In this document: piece by piece, positions 16,219 through 25,900 of the stretch
How positions within the stretch are numbered: position 1 is the first letter of the stretch
How the letters are laid out: the number at the start of each line of letters is the position of its first letter
Source: Bacteroidota bacterium
GTDB taxonomy: Bacteria > Bacteroidota > Ignavibacteria > UBA10030 > UBA8401
Length of the DNA: 41,896 bases
NCBI GenBank assembly: GCA_013361065.1
Contig: JABWAK010000014.1
Location: 1 to 41,896 of the forward strand
Reading direction: 5' to 3'
Made by a program: the position numbers and the translations under genes
Notes under the pieces: model-generated
Told to the model about the DNA's origin: nothing
The model's database searches: none
Seen by the model: only the letters and a program-made list of their open reading frames with translations

Positions 16219-17597
16219 CGCAGCACCACACCGAGATAGATCATCTGATACAGTCCATTGAGAACAACCGTACCGACGGGACTACCGGTCTCATAGAATC
16301 CGTTCACCAGCGCGATACCGATATTGGTCCCGATGAAGAACGACGGCACGATGATGTTCACTGAGAGCAGCGCCGGGTACCACCGGTGGACCTCCGGATG
16401 CTCCCTCTTCAGCAGATACAACGATGTGAGCAGTGCGAGAAGTGCGAATCCCATCAGCCGCGAGGTATCGACGCCGATCAATGTGAAACCGACCGCGATG
16501 GCAGAGAGACCGATGATGAACCAACGTTCTGATTGGAACCGTACAGCGGCAACCGCGATCGGGATCCAAAGGAGTTTGTAGGACAGTGCGATGCCGGAAA
16601 CGAGCCGGAGCGGGAATTCCATCGCCCACTGGAGTCCGCTCTTGCCGTAGACATTCCGCACCGAGAGCAGCTGCGCGATATCCCCGCCGAAGCTTGCGAT
16701 CCAGAAGGTCACATAGAAACCGATGATCACCCCCATCATCGCCCGCTCCCGTCCGGTAAAATAGAGCAGAGCGACGAAGACCAGCGGTACGATACTGATC
16801 TCATGTGCCAGCAGAGAGAACACGACGAGACTCATCCTCCCCATCGTCCCGGTCGGCACGATGAAGAGCAGCAGCAGGAAGATGATCGCAAGCTGTTCCG
16901 TGTACCCCGGGATCTGCAGCTGGGTCATCATGAACGAACAGGAACCGATGGAGACCAACTCCAGCCCGCTGAGGGTGATGCCGCGCGTCCGGAAGAAGAG
17001 AAGCACCAGCAGGTACATCATGATGGTCGTGATCAGGCTGAAGACGAAGTACAGGACCGGTCCTTTCAGCATGAGCAGATACGCGATGGAGGGCATCAGC
17101 AGCCGCTGATAGAACCAGAGTTTGGAGTCGTTGAAACTGAGCGGTTCCAGGCTCATCCTGGCGTACATGTTCCCTCCCAGTCCCAGCTGACTGGGAAAGG
17201 TGAGCAGACAGAGGATACCGAACGGGATGAGGAGCGCCGTGTAGGTACGGCGATCGGTATAGATGGAGCCGTTGCGCTGCACGTGCCGCGCGATATCGCG
17301 CAGCAGAGGAACGGCGGCGATGATGAGCGCTGTAAAGAACGACCAGGTGCGGACCGGGACGATGACATTGACGATCACGGCATCCTTCTGTTCGAGCATC
17401 GAACGGAAGGTGATCTGGGTGATATATCCGGAGGAAAGAAGGATCGTCAGAACACGGTCATACCATGACATCACGAAATTGATCGGGGCATGGGTATTGG
17501 CGAAGAGGACGACCACTGCTGCCACGAAGAGATAGAGATACCAGGACGGATACCGTTCATCGTCGGTGCGCCTGGTAAGGATCTCTGTCACGCTCAT
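16215..17597 (-). CDS. polytopic membrane protein of unknown function
   Basis: A 460-residue protein with about ten to twelve hydrophobic segments and short loops. I recognise no family. There is no GT-C DD motif in the first loop, though the stretch after the first helix, NTHAPINFVMSWYDRVLTILL, has a single Asp in a similar place. The C-terminus ends on hydrophobic residues without a TPR. It is the first gene of a three-gene unit with ATGA coupling to the TMTC-like gene, so it may supply the lipid-linked sugar, act as a second glycosyltransferase of a divergent GT-C type, or form a complex with them. The start is reasonable but not fixed by a strong ribosome binding site. Confidence 0.6.
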   Translation of the reverse strand: MSVTEILTRRTDDERYPSWYLYLFVAAVVVLFANTHAPINFVMSWYDRVLTILLSSGYITQITFRSMLEQKDAVIVNVIVPVRTWSFFTALIIAAVPLLRDIARHVQRNGSIYTDRRTYTALLIPFGILCLLTFPSQLGLGGNMYARMSLEPLSFNDSKLWFYQRLLMPSIAYLLMLKGPVLYFVFSLITTIMMYLLVLLFFRTRGITLSGLELVSIGSCSFMMTQLQIPGYTEQLAIIFLLLLFIVPTGTMGRMSLVVFSLLAHEISIVPLVFVALLYFTGRERAMMGVIIGFYVTFWIASFGGDIAQLLSVRNVYGKSGLQWAMEFPLRLVSGIALSYKLLWIPIAVAAVRFQSERWFIIGLSAIAVGFTLIGVDTSRLMGFALLALLTSLYLLKREHPEVHRWYPALLSVNIIVPSFFIGTNIGIALVNGFYETGSPVGTVVLNGLYQMIYLGVVLR

Positions 17598-17703
17598 GGT
17601 ACCTCGGTCTGTGGGAATGGAACGAACACAACAGCGCCAATATCTTCAATTTTTCAATGAAAGAAAAGCCATTGTGCCTGTATGGATGAAGAATCCCAAC
17701 TGA

Positions 17704-20187
17704 TCACCGACCGGTGATCTCCCTGATCGCATCCGAGATGTGCGGTGAACCGGGAAGATACTGCTGAGCGAGGGTGAGGATCTTCAGCGCGGGATAGGTG
17801 CGGCGACGTTCCCGATAAAGTGATGACAGAACGAGAACAGCAGATTCCCGGTCCGGCTGCAGCATCACTGCCCGGCGGAGCGATGCGATCCGGGCATCGG
17901 ACAGACCGAGCCGTTCGTACGCTGCCGCCATCCGTTCCTGGATGCCGGCCTGCTGCTCAGCTGTGCGGGCCTGCCTCCCTTCGTCGATCAGGCTGAAGAG
18001 CTCGCCGAACGGAGCAATGGATGGTTCTCCCGGGAAGGAGCGCTGCAGCACGGTAAAGGCTCCCCGGGCATTCACCGTATCCCCGATCTGGAGTGAGAAA
18101 TGGATGAAGAGATTGTAAGCAGGGATATATGACCGTTGCTGCATGACAGCAGCATTCAGGAAGCGCAAGGCGGTTGTCCGCATATCCAGTTCCCAATAAT
18201 TCACGGCCAGATTGAACAGGATGTCTGCCCGTTGCGCCGAATCGGAGGTCCGCTGCAATGCCGTCAGCTGATCGAGCATCGTGGCGTGGAATCCTGCTTT
18301 CTGTGCATATCCGATCCCCTGCGGCATCCCCTGCAGTGTGGCAAAGAGCAACCGGGCGGAATCAAGGGAGCCAAGGCATTCCAGCGTTACGGCATGATAA
18401 TATCGGAACAACGGATGGACCTCCGCCAACCTCTGTTCCGCTCGGAAGAAACGCTCGAGCTGCCGGAAATCACCATTGTCCACCAGATGTGCAAGGGTCT
18501 GCACTGCACCGGCGGACCGAAGTGCCGGTCTCCCGCTCTCCGCCTGCCGTACAGCGAAGATATCGAAGCCTCCTGCACTTCCCTGCTGTTCGAACGAGTA
18601 TGTCCGGCTCAGTCCCATCAGCAGATCGAATTCGCGGACTCCGGCGCGGTCCCGTGACGAAACGATGTACCGGACATCATAGTCCCGGATCATCTGCTCG
18701 AACGCCGATAGGCCGGAGAACTCATTCATCAGCAGCACCTTGGTCCCGGGCAGCACGATGCCGAACTCCTTCCGTTTGGCGATGATCACGTCCGGCTGCA
18801 GACCGCGTTTGATGAACCACTCTGCCGCCAATGGGAAGGATGTTGCGAACTCCGTCGGTACGGACGCAGAGGAACGGTCGAACTGCTCCGTTGATGTTGA
18901 TGCCGATCGATAGGCCGAAGCACGACCGATCATCTCTGCCGTCCACAGCAGATTCGGCAGCATCAGAAACAATGCAGCCGCAATGACGATACGCTTCATG
19001 AGGATATTCCGGCCCGTCATGAACGCATCCACACCCTGTGCCGCCAGAATGAGCAGGATCAGAAGCAACGGATAGGTGAAACGGATATCGGCAACAGGAT
19101 AGAGCAGCACCATGACGCTGTAGAAGATGATGAAGAGTGAATATATAGGAGCAAGCCGGCCATTTCGGAATTCTCTGATCATCCCGGTGACCACCGAACC
19201 TGCAGCGAGCACAGCGGCGATGATGAACCTGGGAGCCACGATCCGCTGCGCCGCCGTTATCATCAGAGAGGACCGGTCCACCACGCTATAGAATGTCGGC
19301 CGCACCTCTCCATCCAGACCGAACTGAGGATAGTGGAACAATCCCGGCAGTTCGCGGAGATAGAATGCTGCATTCACCGTGATCCGTGCGACGATCTCCT
19401 GCAGGAACGCTGTCCGGCCCGATGTGAGGATGTTGCTCCCGAACAGCAGAGAATTCCGGAGGTCCGGTTGTTCACGGCCTGCCACGATGATCTCATTGCG
19501 GACGTACCATGCACCGAACACCAGCACGATCCCGACGAAGGTCCATCCTGCCATATCATACTTCCGGTGCAGCACAAGGAACAGAAGCACAACAGGGACA
19601 AGGACGATACCGATCTCCCGGGTCAGCACCGATGCAGCAAGCACTACAGTCAACCATACCATGGTTGCTGTGTCAGCGGCTCCTTCATTCCCGACACGGG
19701 ACATCAGGGAGAACAGCACGATCAGCAGCAGCAGGAAGAGCGGCTCTGAGAGCAGCTGTGTGGAATAATGCAGTGTGAAGGGATGGAATGCCAGTAATGC
19801 AAGTGCGATCCCGGCTGGCACTGCTGATACCTTCCCTTTCACGAACCGGTGGAACAGAAGGAGCATCACGGCGGTGATGATCAGGGTACCGAATTTCAAC
19901 GCATAAGGAGTGAGCGGCAGAAGCCACGCGAACGGAGCAATGAGGACAGGATACAGCGGTGCATGAACAACATACCGCGGTGCTTCGGGGTCCGTGGTAT
20001 CCACGAATCCCTCCCCTGCGGCTATGGAACGTGCCCAGATCTCATACCGTGCACTGTCCGGTGTATAGGAACTCGTTTGAGTAACGGAGAACGCTGCGGT
20101 GACGATGAACAGCAGGATAAGGATCGATGCAGCTCGATCGGCAGGATCCCGAAAAGCGTCAGAGAGGGAGCGAACGATGCGGTTCAT
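17704..20187 (-). CDS. GT-C/PMT-like membrane protein with C-terminal TPR-type domain
   Basis: An 827-residue protein. Residues 1-420 hold about ten to twelve membrane helices. The first periplasmic loop has YTPDSARYEIWARSIAAGEGF (41-61), the Asp-containing loop of GT39/PMT-like GT-C proteins, and HYSTQLLSEPLFLLLLIVLF is a second recognisable pattern of that superfamily. Residues 440-560 form a soluble domain, and about 590-820 is helical with TPR-like spacing (ILFNLAVNYWELDMRTTALRFLNAA). This topology, glycosyltransferase then TPR, mirrors the two TMTC-like proteins but with a different catalytic family. A 106-base gap separates it from the downstream membrane-protein operon. Substrate unknown; glycosylation of exported proteins is plausible. 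Confidence 0.68.
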   Translation of the reverse strand: MNRIVRSLSDAFRDPADRAASILILLFIVTAAFSVTQTSSYTPDSARYEIWARSIAAGEGFVDTTDPEAPRYVVHAPLYPVLIAPFAWLLPLTPYALKFGTLIITAVMLLLFHRFVKGKVSAVPAGIALALLAFHPFTLHYSTQLLSEPLFLLLLIVLFSLMSRVGNEGAADTATMVWLTVVLAASVLTREIGIVLVPVVLLFLVLHRKYDMAGWTFVGIVLVFGAWYVRNEIIVAGREQPDLRNSLLFGSNILTSGRTAFLQEIVARITVNAAFYLRELPGLFHYPQFGLDGEVRPTFYSVVDRSSLMITAAQRIVAPRFIIAAVLAAGSVVTGMIREFRNGRLAPIYSLFIIFYSVMVLLYPVADIRFTYPLLLILLILAAQGVDAFMTGRNILMKRIVIAAALFLMLPNLLWTAEMIGRASAYRSASTSTEQFDRSSASVPTEFATSFPLAAEWFIKRGLQPDVIIAKRKEFGIVLPGTKVLLMNEFSGLSAFEQMIRDYDVRYIVSSRDRAGVREFDLLMGLSRTYSFEQQGSAGGFDIFAVRQAESGRPALRSAGAVQTLAHLVDNGDFRQLERFFRAEQRLAEVHPLFRYYHAVTLECLGSLDSARLLFATLQGMPQGIGYAQKAGFHATMLDQLTALQRTSDSAQRADILFNLAVNYWELDMRTTALRFLNAAVMQQRSYIPAYNLFIHFSLQIGDTVNARGAFTVLQRSFPGEPSIAPFGELFSLIDEGRQARTAEQQAGIQERMAAAYERLGLSDARIASLRRAVMLQPDRESAVLVLSSLYRERRRTYPALKILTLAQQYLPGSPHISDAIREITGR

Positions 20188-20238
20188 GGTCGGCCGGGAC
20201 AGGTGGGATCACGTGATGTTCGGGACAGCGGACAGGAA

Positions 20239-20273
20239 CTTCCTGCCGGAGCATGGTCCGCTCCGGCAGGAAG
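20239..20273 (-). terminator. long perfect hairpin after the matrixin gene
   Basis: CTTCCTGCCGGAGC pairs perfectly with GCTCCGGCAGGAAG (14 base pairs, 7-base loop), starting 6 bases beyond the protease stop. The minus-strand sequence after it is TTCCTGTCC, without a U-run. It is a likely transcript end or mRNA-stabilising structure. Confidence 0.65.
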
Positions 20274-20279
20274 AATCGG

Positions 20280-22250
20280 TCATTTCAGGAGCAGCATTTT
20301 CCGGGAGACTGTACGGCCTGCGGCGGAGGCGGTAACGAGATAGACACCGCTGGCGAGCCGTGCGCCGTCGAACGATGCGGAATATTCACCGGCCTGCATC
20401 CGGTCATTGACGAGCGTCGCGACCTCTTCACCCAGGGACGAATATACTTTCACCGTCACCAGTCCTTCTGCCGGGACAGCGAACGAGACCGTCGTGGACG
20501 GGTTGAACGGATTCGGATAGTTCTGGCGGAGTTCGAATGCCGACGGGACTCCCTCATGACGGACCACACCATTGGGGATATCGATCACTGCCCTGACCGC
20601 CAGATTGTATCCCTTATTGAAATTGGACGGTTCCATCAGATTGAACCATGCCATGCCGGAACCGCCGTCGAAGTACGACGAGGAACGGTTCGTCGGGCTG
20701 CTGCCGTCGTCACTGACGAACTGGATGGAATCGGTCGCGGCACCGACCACTTCGAACACCACATGGAAGTGGACATTGGCCGTCACCTGGAGGTTCTGTC
20801 CGCTGAAATCGGCGATGTTATACGTGCTCTTCGTGATCTGGCTGAACGGGATCGTGACCGCATTCCCGATCTGAGTGCCGGGGATACCGCCGAGACTGCC
20901 GGACGTATTGTTGTGGATCGATACCTTCAGCGAACCGGTGCCGTCGATGGCATCGGCACTGCCGTTGATATAGTACTCCGCACGGAGCAGTTTGCCGTTG
21001 GCACCCGGTGTGAAACGGACCGCGTAACGTTTGTCCCCGAAGCTCGAAGGCAGTTCGAAGACGCTGCTCAGCGCACCGTGATACTGCAGGATGTTCGTAA
21101 TGGGAACATTCGGTTGTTTGTTCGCGATCAGATTGATGCCGGAGGTGGTCCCGCCGGCGGTGACAGCGATCGCCGTACGGGCGGCCGGGTCATCCGTGGA
21201 GGGCTCGGCGGATTCTGCGCCGGCATTGTAATATTCCGTCAGCACCGGATTGATGAAAGAAAGATCGGTCGCAGAAGTGGCGTACGGTCCGACACTGGAG
21301 CCTTTGATGAAGGAGCTCTTCACCGGTTCGATGCGGAGATAGTAGTTCCCGGCAGCAAGTCCCTGCACCGTGTACGTCCCGTTGTTCTGCACGAGGTAAT
21401 CGGTAACGGTCGAGATCTGATTGGTCAGCGAATCGCTGCCGGTGCTGACCGCCACGACATTCGCGCCGCGGACCACGGACGCATCGAACCGCACCACCGT
21501 ACCGGTGATCTTCCCGGTGGAGGTGGCAAAATTCGCTTTGGGATAGAGCTGGGAGACGGAGGAGATATCGTCCGGATTGAGTGTGGCAAGATGCGTGTCG
21601 TCATCCGTCGAGGTCGGATACATGGTCGGGATGTGCGCATCGTTCGCTGCGTTCCCGTCACCGACGAACGGCATATTGATCTGTGAATGGTCGAGACCGA
21701 TGAAATGACCGAACTCGTGCACGAAGGTCGCCTTGAACTGCGCTTCGGTGAACGGATTGTTCGCCATCTTCCCGTTCATCACCGATTGCCCTTCGGCATA
21801 GAAGCCGGCGTTGGGACCGGAGGTGAAATAGGAGGAGCCGGCGAATCCGATGGTGGAATTGGAGGCATTCGCGCCGAAGATGGCATCGATGATGGAGCCG
21901 TCGGTATCGAAAATGACCGGATTCACACCGTCATTGAACTTGTCCAGCACCGTGGTGTAATTCGCCGCGGTGATATCCGACGCGAGCTGTCCGCCGTTGG
22001 TGAAAGTGATCTGGGCGGTGCTCACTGCCTGCCACGTTGCGAAACTGGTCGTGACCAGATTCGTCGCAACGGTGTTGGAGAAACTCCCCATCGCGCCGAG
22101 ATCGGTCTTATAGGTGATGGCAACAGCATTATTGTATTTCACCGGCTGTCCGTTGAAGACGGAGAGCGGTCCGCCGGCACGAAGCACTGTGACAGGAATG
22201 ACCGCAAGCAGGAGGAACAGAGAAACGAGGGAACGGGCTGATGTCTTCAT
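20280..22250 (-). CDS. secreted matrixin-like zinc protease with T9SS-type sorting domain
   Basis: A 656-residue exported metalloprotease. A signal peptide (about 1-25) is followed by a metzincin catalytic domain with the full zinc motif HEFGHFIGLDH and a downstream Met-turn, PTMYPT. Three His ligands and the catalytic Glu are all present. The middle has carboxypeptidase-regulatory-like and jelly-roll-like beta domains. The last 90 or so residues form a sorting domain beginning LRQNYPNPFNPSTTVSFAVP and ending RKMLLLK, the kind recognised by the type IX secretion system in Bacteroidota and relatives. The ATG is read from TAGGAGGACCG, where the upstream gene's stop overlaps the ribosome binding site. 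It is therefore co-translated with the small secreted protein before it. It is probably a surface-anchored or released protease; its substrate is unknown. Confidence 0.88.
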   Translation of the reverse strand: MKTSARSLVSLFLLLAVIPVTVLRAGGPLSVFNGQPVKYNNAVAITYKTDLGAMGSFSNTVATNLVTTSFATWQAVSTAQITFTNGGQLASDITAANYTTVLDKFNDGVNPVIFDTDGSIIDAIFGANASNSTIGFAGSSYFTSGPNAGFYAEGQSVMNGKMANNPFTEAQFKATFVHEFGHFIGLDHSQINMPFVGDGNAANDAHIPTMYPTSTDDDTHLATLNPDDISSVSQLYPKANFATSTGKITGTVVRFDASVVRGANVVAVSTGSDSLTNQISTVTDYLVQNNGTYTVQGLAAGNYYLRIEPVKSSFIKGSSVGPYATSATDLSFINPVLTEYYNAGAESAEPSTDDPAARTAIAVTAGGTTSGINLIANKQPNVPITNILQYHGALSSVFELPSSFGDKRYAVRFTPGANGKLLRAEYYINGSADAIDGTGSLKVSIHNNTSGSLGGIPGTQIGNAVTIPFSQITKSTYNIADFSGQNLQVTANVHFHVVFEVVGAATDSIQFVSDDGSSPTNRSSSYFDGGSGMAWFNLMEPSNFNKGYNLAVRAVIDIPNGVVRHEGVPSAFELRQNYPNPFNPSTTVSFAVPAEGLVTVKVYSSLGEEVATLVNDRMQAGEYSASFDGARLASGVYLVTASAAGRTVSRKMLLLK

Positions 22251-22258
22251 CGGTCCTC

Positions 22259-22831
22259 CTATCGTTTGATCAGTTGAACATACGAACGGACGAGCGACGT
22301 GAACTCTTCCACATCCATCGTTCCATCCTCTTCCAGCGAAGCGGGGGCGCGTTTGGCCAGCGACTTCCCGACGGTGAGTCCGGTGAAGAGCGAAGGATTC
22401 TTCGTCAGATTCCGCACGACCGTCTTCGCCGTTCCCTCCTGCACGATCATGAACTTCCCTTGCTGCATCCCGACCGGGCTCTGCATTCCGATGGAACTTG
22501 GGGCGGTCAGGAACAGGATGGACCGTTCACCCTGTGCATAGCGCGGAAGGTGCTTCGGATAGTTCGCGAGACCGTCCGCTTCGCCGCCGTATTGCTTGAA
22601 GGTGATGGTCCCATTGACAGCGCCGTGGAAGGATTCGTTCACGTTCATCGTCACCCAGGTGACCAGCAGACCGGATTCCGGGTCCTTCCCTGTCCTGGTG
22701 CCAGTGACCGTCCCGTCGATGATGGTACCGGCATCGCGGACCAATTGTTCGATGTTCAGCGGTATGGTCCGTTGTGCGGTCGCTGTGTGCGTCCAGAGCA
22801 GGACCACCAGAAGAAGCAGGAAGCGTTTCAT
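22259..22831 (-). CDS. small secreted protein paired with the matrixin protease
   Basis: A 190-residue protein with a signal peptide, MKRFLLLLVVLLWTHTATAQ. I use the ATG at 22829-22831 because GAGGATTTC precedes it and the signal peptide starts there; the ORF-track extension of 80 residues is Arg-rich and looks untranslated. The mature protein has DAGTIIDGTVTGTRTG, VTMNVNESFHGAVNGTITF, a QYGGEADG loop and RYAQGERSILFL. This pattern resembles small beta-barrel domains I have seen next to or fused to matrixin-like proteases in other bacteria, but I cannot name the family. It ends 8 bases before the protease start, and its stop codon sits in the protease ribosome binding site. A role as chaperone, inhibitor or co-substrate of the protease is inference. 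Confidence 0.72.
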   Translation of the reverse strand: MKRFLLLLVVLLWTHTATAQRTIPLNIEQLVRDAGTIIDGTVTGTRTGKDPESGLLVTWVTMNVNESFHGAVNGTITFKQYGGEADGLANYPKHLPRYAQGERSILFLTAPSSIGMQSPVGMQQGKFMIVQEGTAKTVVRNLTKNPSLFTGLTVGKSLAKRAPASLEEDGTMDVEEFTSLVRSYVQLIKR

Positions 22832-22887
22832 GAAATCCTCATGTTGGTGAACGATGGTAGGTTCGTGCGCGACATCGATTGCATGAT

Positions 22888-22917
22888 CGGTCATTTCCGG
22901 CTGGCCGGAAATGACCG
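22888..22917 (-). terminator. long perfect hairpin after secA
   Basis: CGGTCATTTCCGGC pairs perfectly with GCCGGAAATGACCG (14 base pairs, two-base centre), 11 bases beyond the secA stop. It has no U-run on the minus strand. It probably marks the end of secA mRNA before the small secreted protein gene. Confidence 0.65.
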
Positions 22918-22928
22918 CGGGCACACCG

Positions 22929-25900
22929 TCAGGCCCCTTTGCCGTGGCAATTCTTGTATTTCTTCCCGCTGCCGCAGGGACAGGGATCATTGCGTCCGAC
23001 CTTGTCGCCGGAGATGATCTGCTGGACCTTCGGTGCCTGCTGCTGCGCCTGCGGCTGGCCGCCCTCGACATCCTCCGGCGCTCCCTGGAATCCCATGCCG
23101 GTGGAAGCGGAATGGGTCATGGTCATCCGGTCCCGGTTGAACCCGCGCCGCTGCTGCTGTGCTTCGAGCTGCTGCTGGTTCTCGGGGAAGAGTTTGAAGA
23201 CCATATTGAGCGCTTCGCGGTTGAGCAGTCCGAGCAGTTCCACGAACATCTTGTACGCTTCGGATTTGTACTCCAGGATCGGGTCCTTCTGACCGTAGGC
23301 ACGGAGATAGATCCCCTCCTTCAGGTCATCCATCTCGCGCAGATGTTCCTTCCACCGGGCATCGATCACCTGCAGCATCGACACCTTCTGAATGAAGTCC
23401 ATCGCCGGAGCGCCGATCGATTCACGTTTGCGCTTCAGGAACTCCTTGGCCGCTTCGATGATCCGCTCCTTGAGTCCGTTCGCACCGAGCGACTGGAACT
23501 CCTTCGGGGTGATCTGCAGGTCGATGAGGAGGTTCGCCCGGAGCTCGTCCCGCATCTCGTCGATTGTACCGGCCTCATAATGCCGTTCCACCACATCGTC
23601 CGCATAGTCGTCCAGCATGCGGTGCACCTCATCGTCCAGCTGCTCGCCGAGCAGTGCACTGCGGCGCTTCGCGTAGATCACCTCGCGCTGCTGGTTCATC
23701 ACGTTATCGTATTCCAGCAGCCGTTTCCGGATGCCGAAGTTGTTCTCCTCCACCTTCTTCTGGGCCCGTTCGATCATGCGGGTGATCATCGTATGCTCGA
23801 TCACCTCACCCTCTTCCGCTCCCATCTTGGTCATTACCGATGCGATACGGTCGCTGCCGAACAGACGCATCAGGTCATCCTCCAGCGAGAGGAAGAATTT
23901 GGTCATACCGGGATCGCCCTGACGGCCGGAACGGCCGCGCAGCTGCCGGTCGATACGCCGCGCCTCGTGGCGCTCCGTACCGATGATGGCAAGACCGCCT
24001 GCTTCCCGCACGCCGGGACCGAGCTTGATGTCCGTTCCGCGGCCTGCCATGTTCGTGGCGATGGTGACCGCACCGGGAAGACCGGCGTTGGTGACGATCT
24101 CCGCCTCGCGCTGATGCTGTTTGGCGTTCAGCACGTTATGCGGGATCTTCTCGCGGGACATCATACGGCTCAGTGTCTCGGAGACCTCAACGCTCGTCGT
24201 TCCGACGAGCACCGGCTGTTTCTTCTCGCGCAGTTCCTTGATGTGCGCGATCACGGCGTTATACTTCTCCCGTTTCGTGCGGTACACCAGGTCGTTCAGG
24301 TCCTCGCGGATCACTTTCTTGTTGGTCGGAATGACGACCACATCCAGCTTGTAGATATCGAAGAATTCGGCCGCTTCCGTTTCCGCCGTACCGGTCATAC
24401 CGGCGAGCTTCTTATAGAGGCGGAAGTAGTTCTGCAGCGTTACCGTGGCGAGGGTCTGGGTATCACGTTCGACGTGGACCCCTTCCTTCGCTTCGATCGC
24501 CTGATGGAGACCGTCTGAATACCGCCGTCCGTGCAGGATACGACCGGTGAACTCATCGACGATCTGCACCTTGCCGTCCTCGGTGACGACGTACTCCACA
24601 TCCTTGTCATAGAGCGAATAGGCGCGGAGCAGCTGACGCACGGTGTGGACGCGGTCGCTTCGTTCCGCATAGAGCTTGTTGATCTCGTCCTTCTTCAGCT
24701 GTTTCTGTTCATAGCTGAGTGCGGCATCGTTCTCCACGACGCTCATCTCGGTGCCGACATCGGGCAGCACGAACATATCCTTGTCCGTACCGCTCGCCAT
24801 GAACTCGCGGCCCTTCTCGGTGAGGTCGATGGAATGGTTCCGTTCGTCCACCGCATAATAGAGCTCATCGTCGATCTCGTGCAGACGTTTGTTCTGCTCG
24901 GCGATGTAGACCGATTCGGTCTCCAGCATCAGCTTCTTCGGAGCGCCTTCGGAGAACATCTTGGTCAGTTTGTTGTTCTTCGGGTCCCCGCGGTACGCGC
25001 GGAACAGCAGCACGCCGGCCTCGGAGGTCTTGCCGTCGTTCAGCAGTTTCTCCGCTTCGGCCACGATCCGTGCGACCATGCTCTTCTGGGTGCTCACCAA
25101 GCGTTCCACGCGCGGCTTCATCTCGTTGTACTTATGGTCATCCACCTCCACCGGACCGCTAATGATAAGCGGCGTCCGGGCCTCGTCGATCAGCACGGAA
25201 TCGACCTCGTCCACGATGGCATAATAGTGGCCCCGCTGCACCATCTCATCCGGAGTGTGGACCATATTGTCCCGCAGGTAGTCGAATCCGAACTCGTTGT
25301 TGGTGCCGTAGGTGATATCGCAGTTGTACTGTTCGCGGCGGATGAACGGGTTCTGATTGGTGACGATGCAGCCGACGGTCATACCATGGAACTTGAAGAC
25401 ATTCCCCATCCATTCGCTGTCGCGGCGGGCCAGGTAATCGTTCACGGTGACCAGATGGACCCCTTTGCCGGCGAGCGCATTCAGATACATCGGTGCGACC
25501 GCCACGAGGGTCTTACCTTCACCGGTGGCCATCTCGGAGATCTTCCCCTGATGCAGAACGATACCGCCCATCAGCTGCACGTCGTAGGGTACCATCTCCC
25601 ACTTCAGCATATGACCGACCACATTGAATTCCTGTCCGACCATCCGGCGGCAGGTCTCCTTCACCACGGCGAACGCTTCCGGCAGGAGTTCATCCAGCGT
25701 CTCTTTGATGGTCTCGAGTTCTTCCTTCTGCAATTCCTCCAGCTGCAGATGGAGTTCCTCCCGCTTCGCATCATCCGTCTCCGCTGCGAGGGTCCCTTTC
25801 AGTTCCGTGATCTGCTCCCGCGTTTCCTGCAGGGCATCGGCGATCCGCTGCCGGAACTCCTGCGTCTTGGCGCGGAGTTCATCGTCCGACAGTCCGGCCA

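Noticed and set aside
20253-21686. 477-aa plus-strand ORF
   Set aside because: Antisense to the matrixin protease gene, which has a signal peptide, zinc motif and sorting tail.
22832-23071. N-terminal extension of the small secreted protein in the ORF track
   Set aside because: It overlaps the secA 3' end and hairpin, is Arg-rich, and would bury the signal peptide that begins at 22831.
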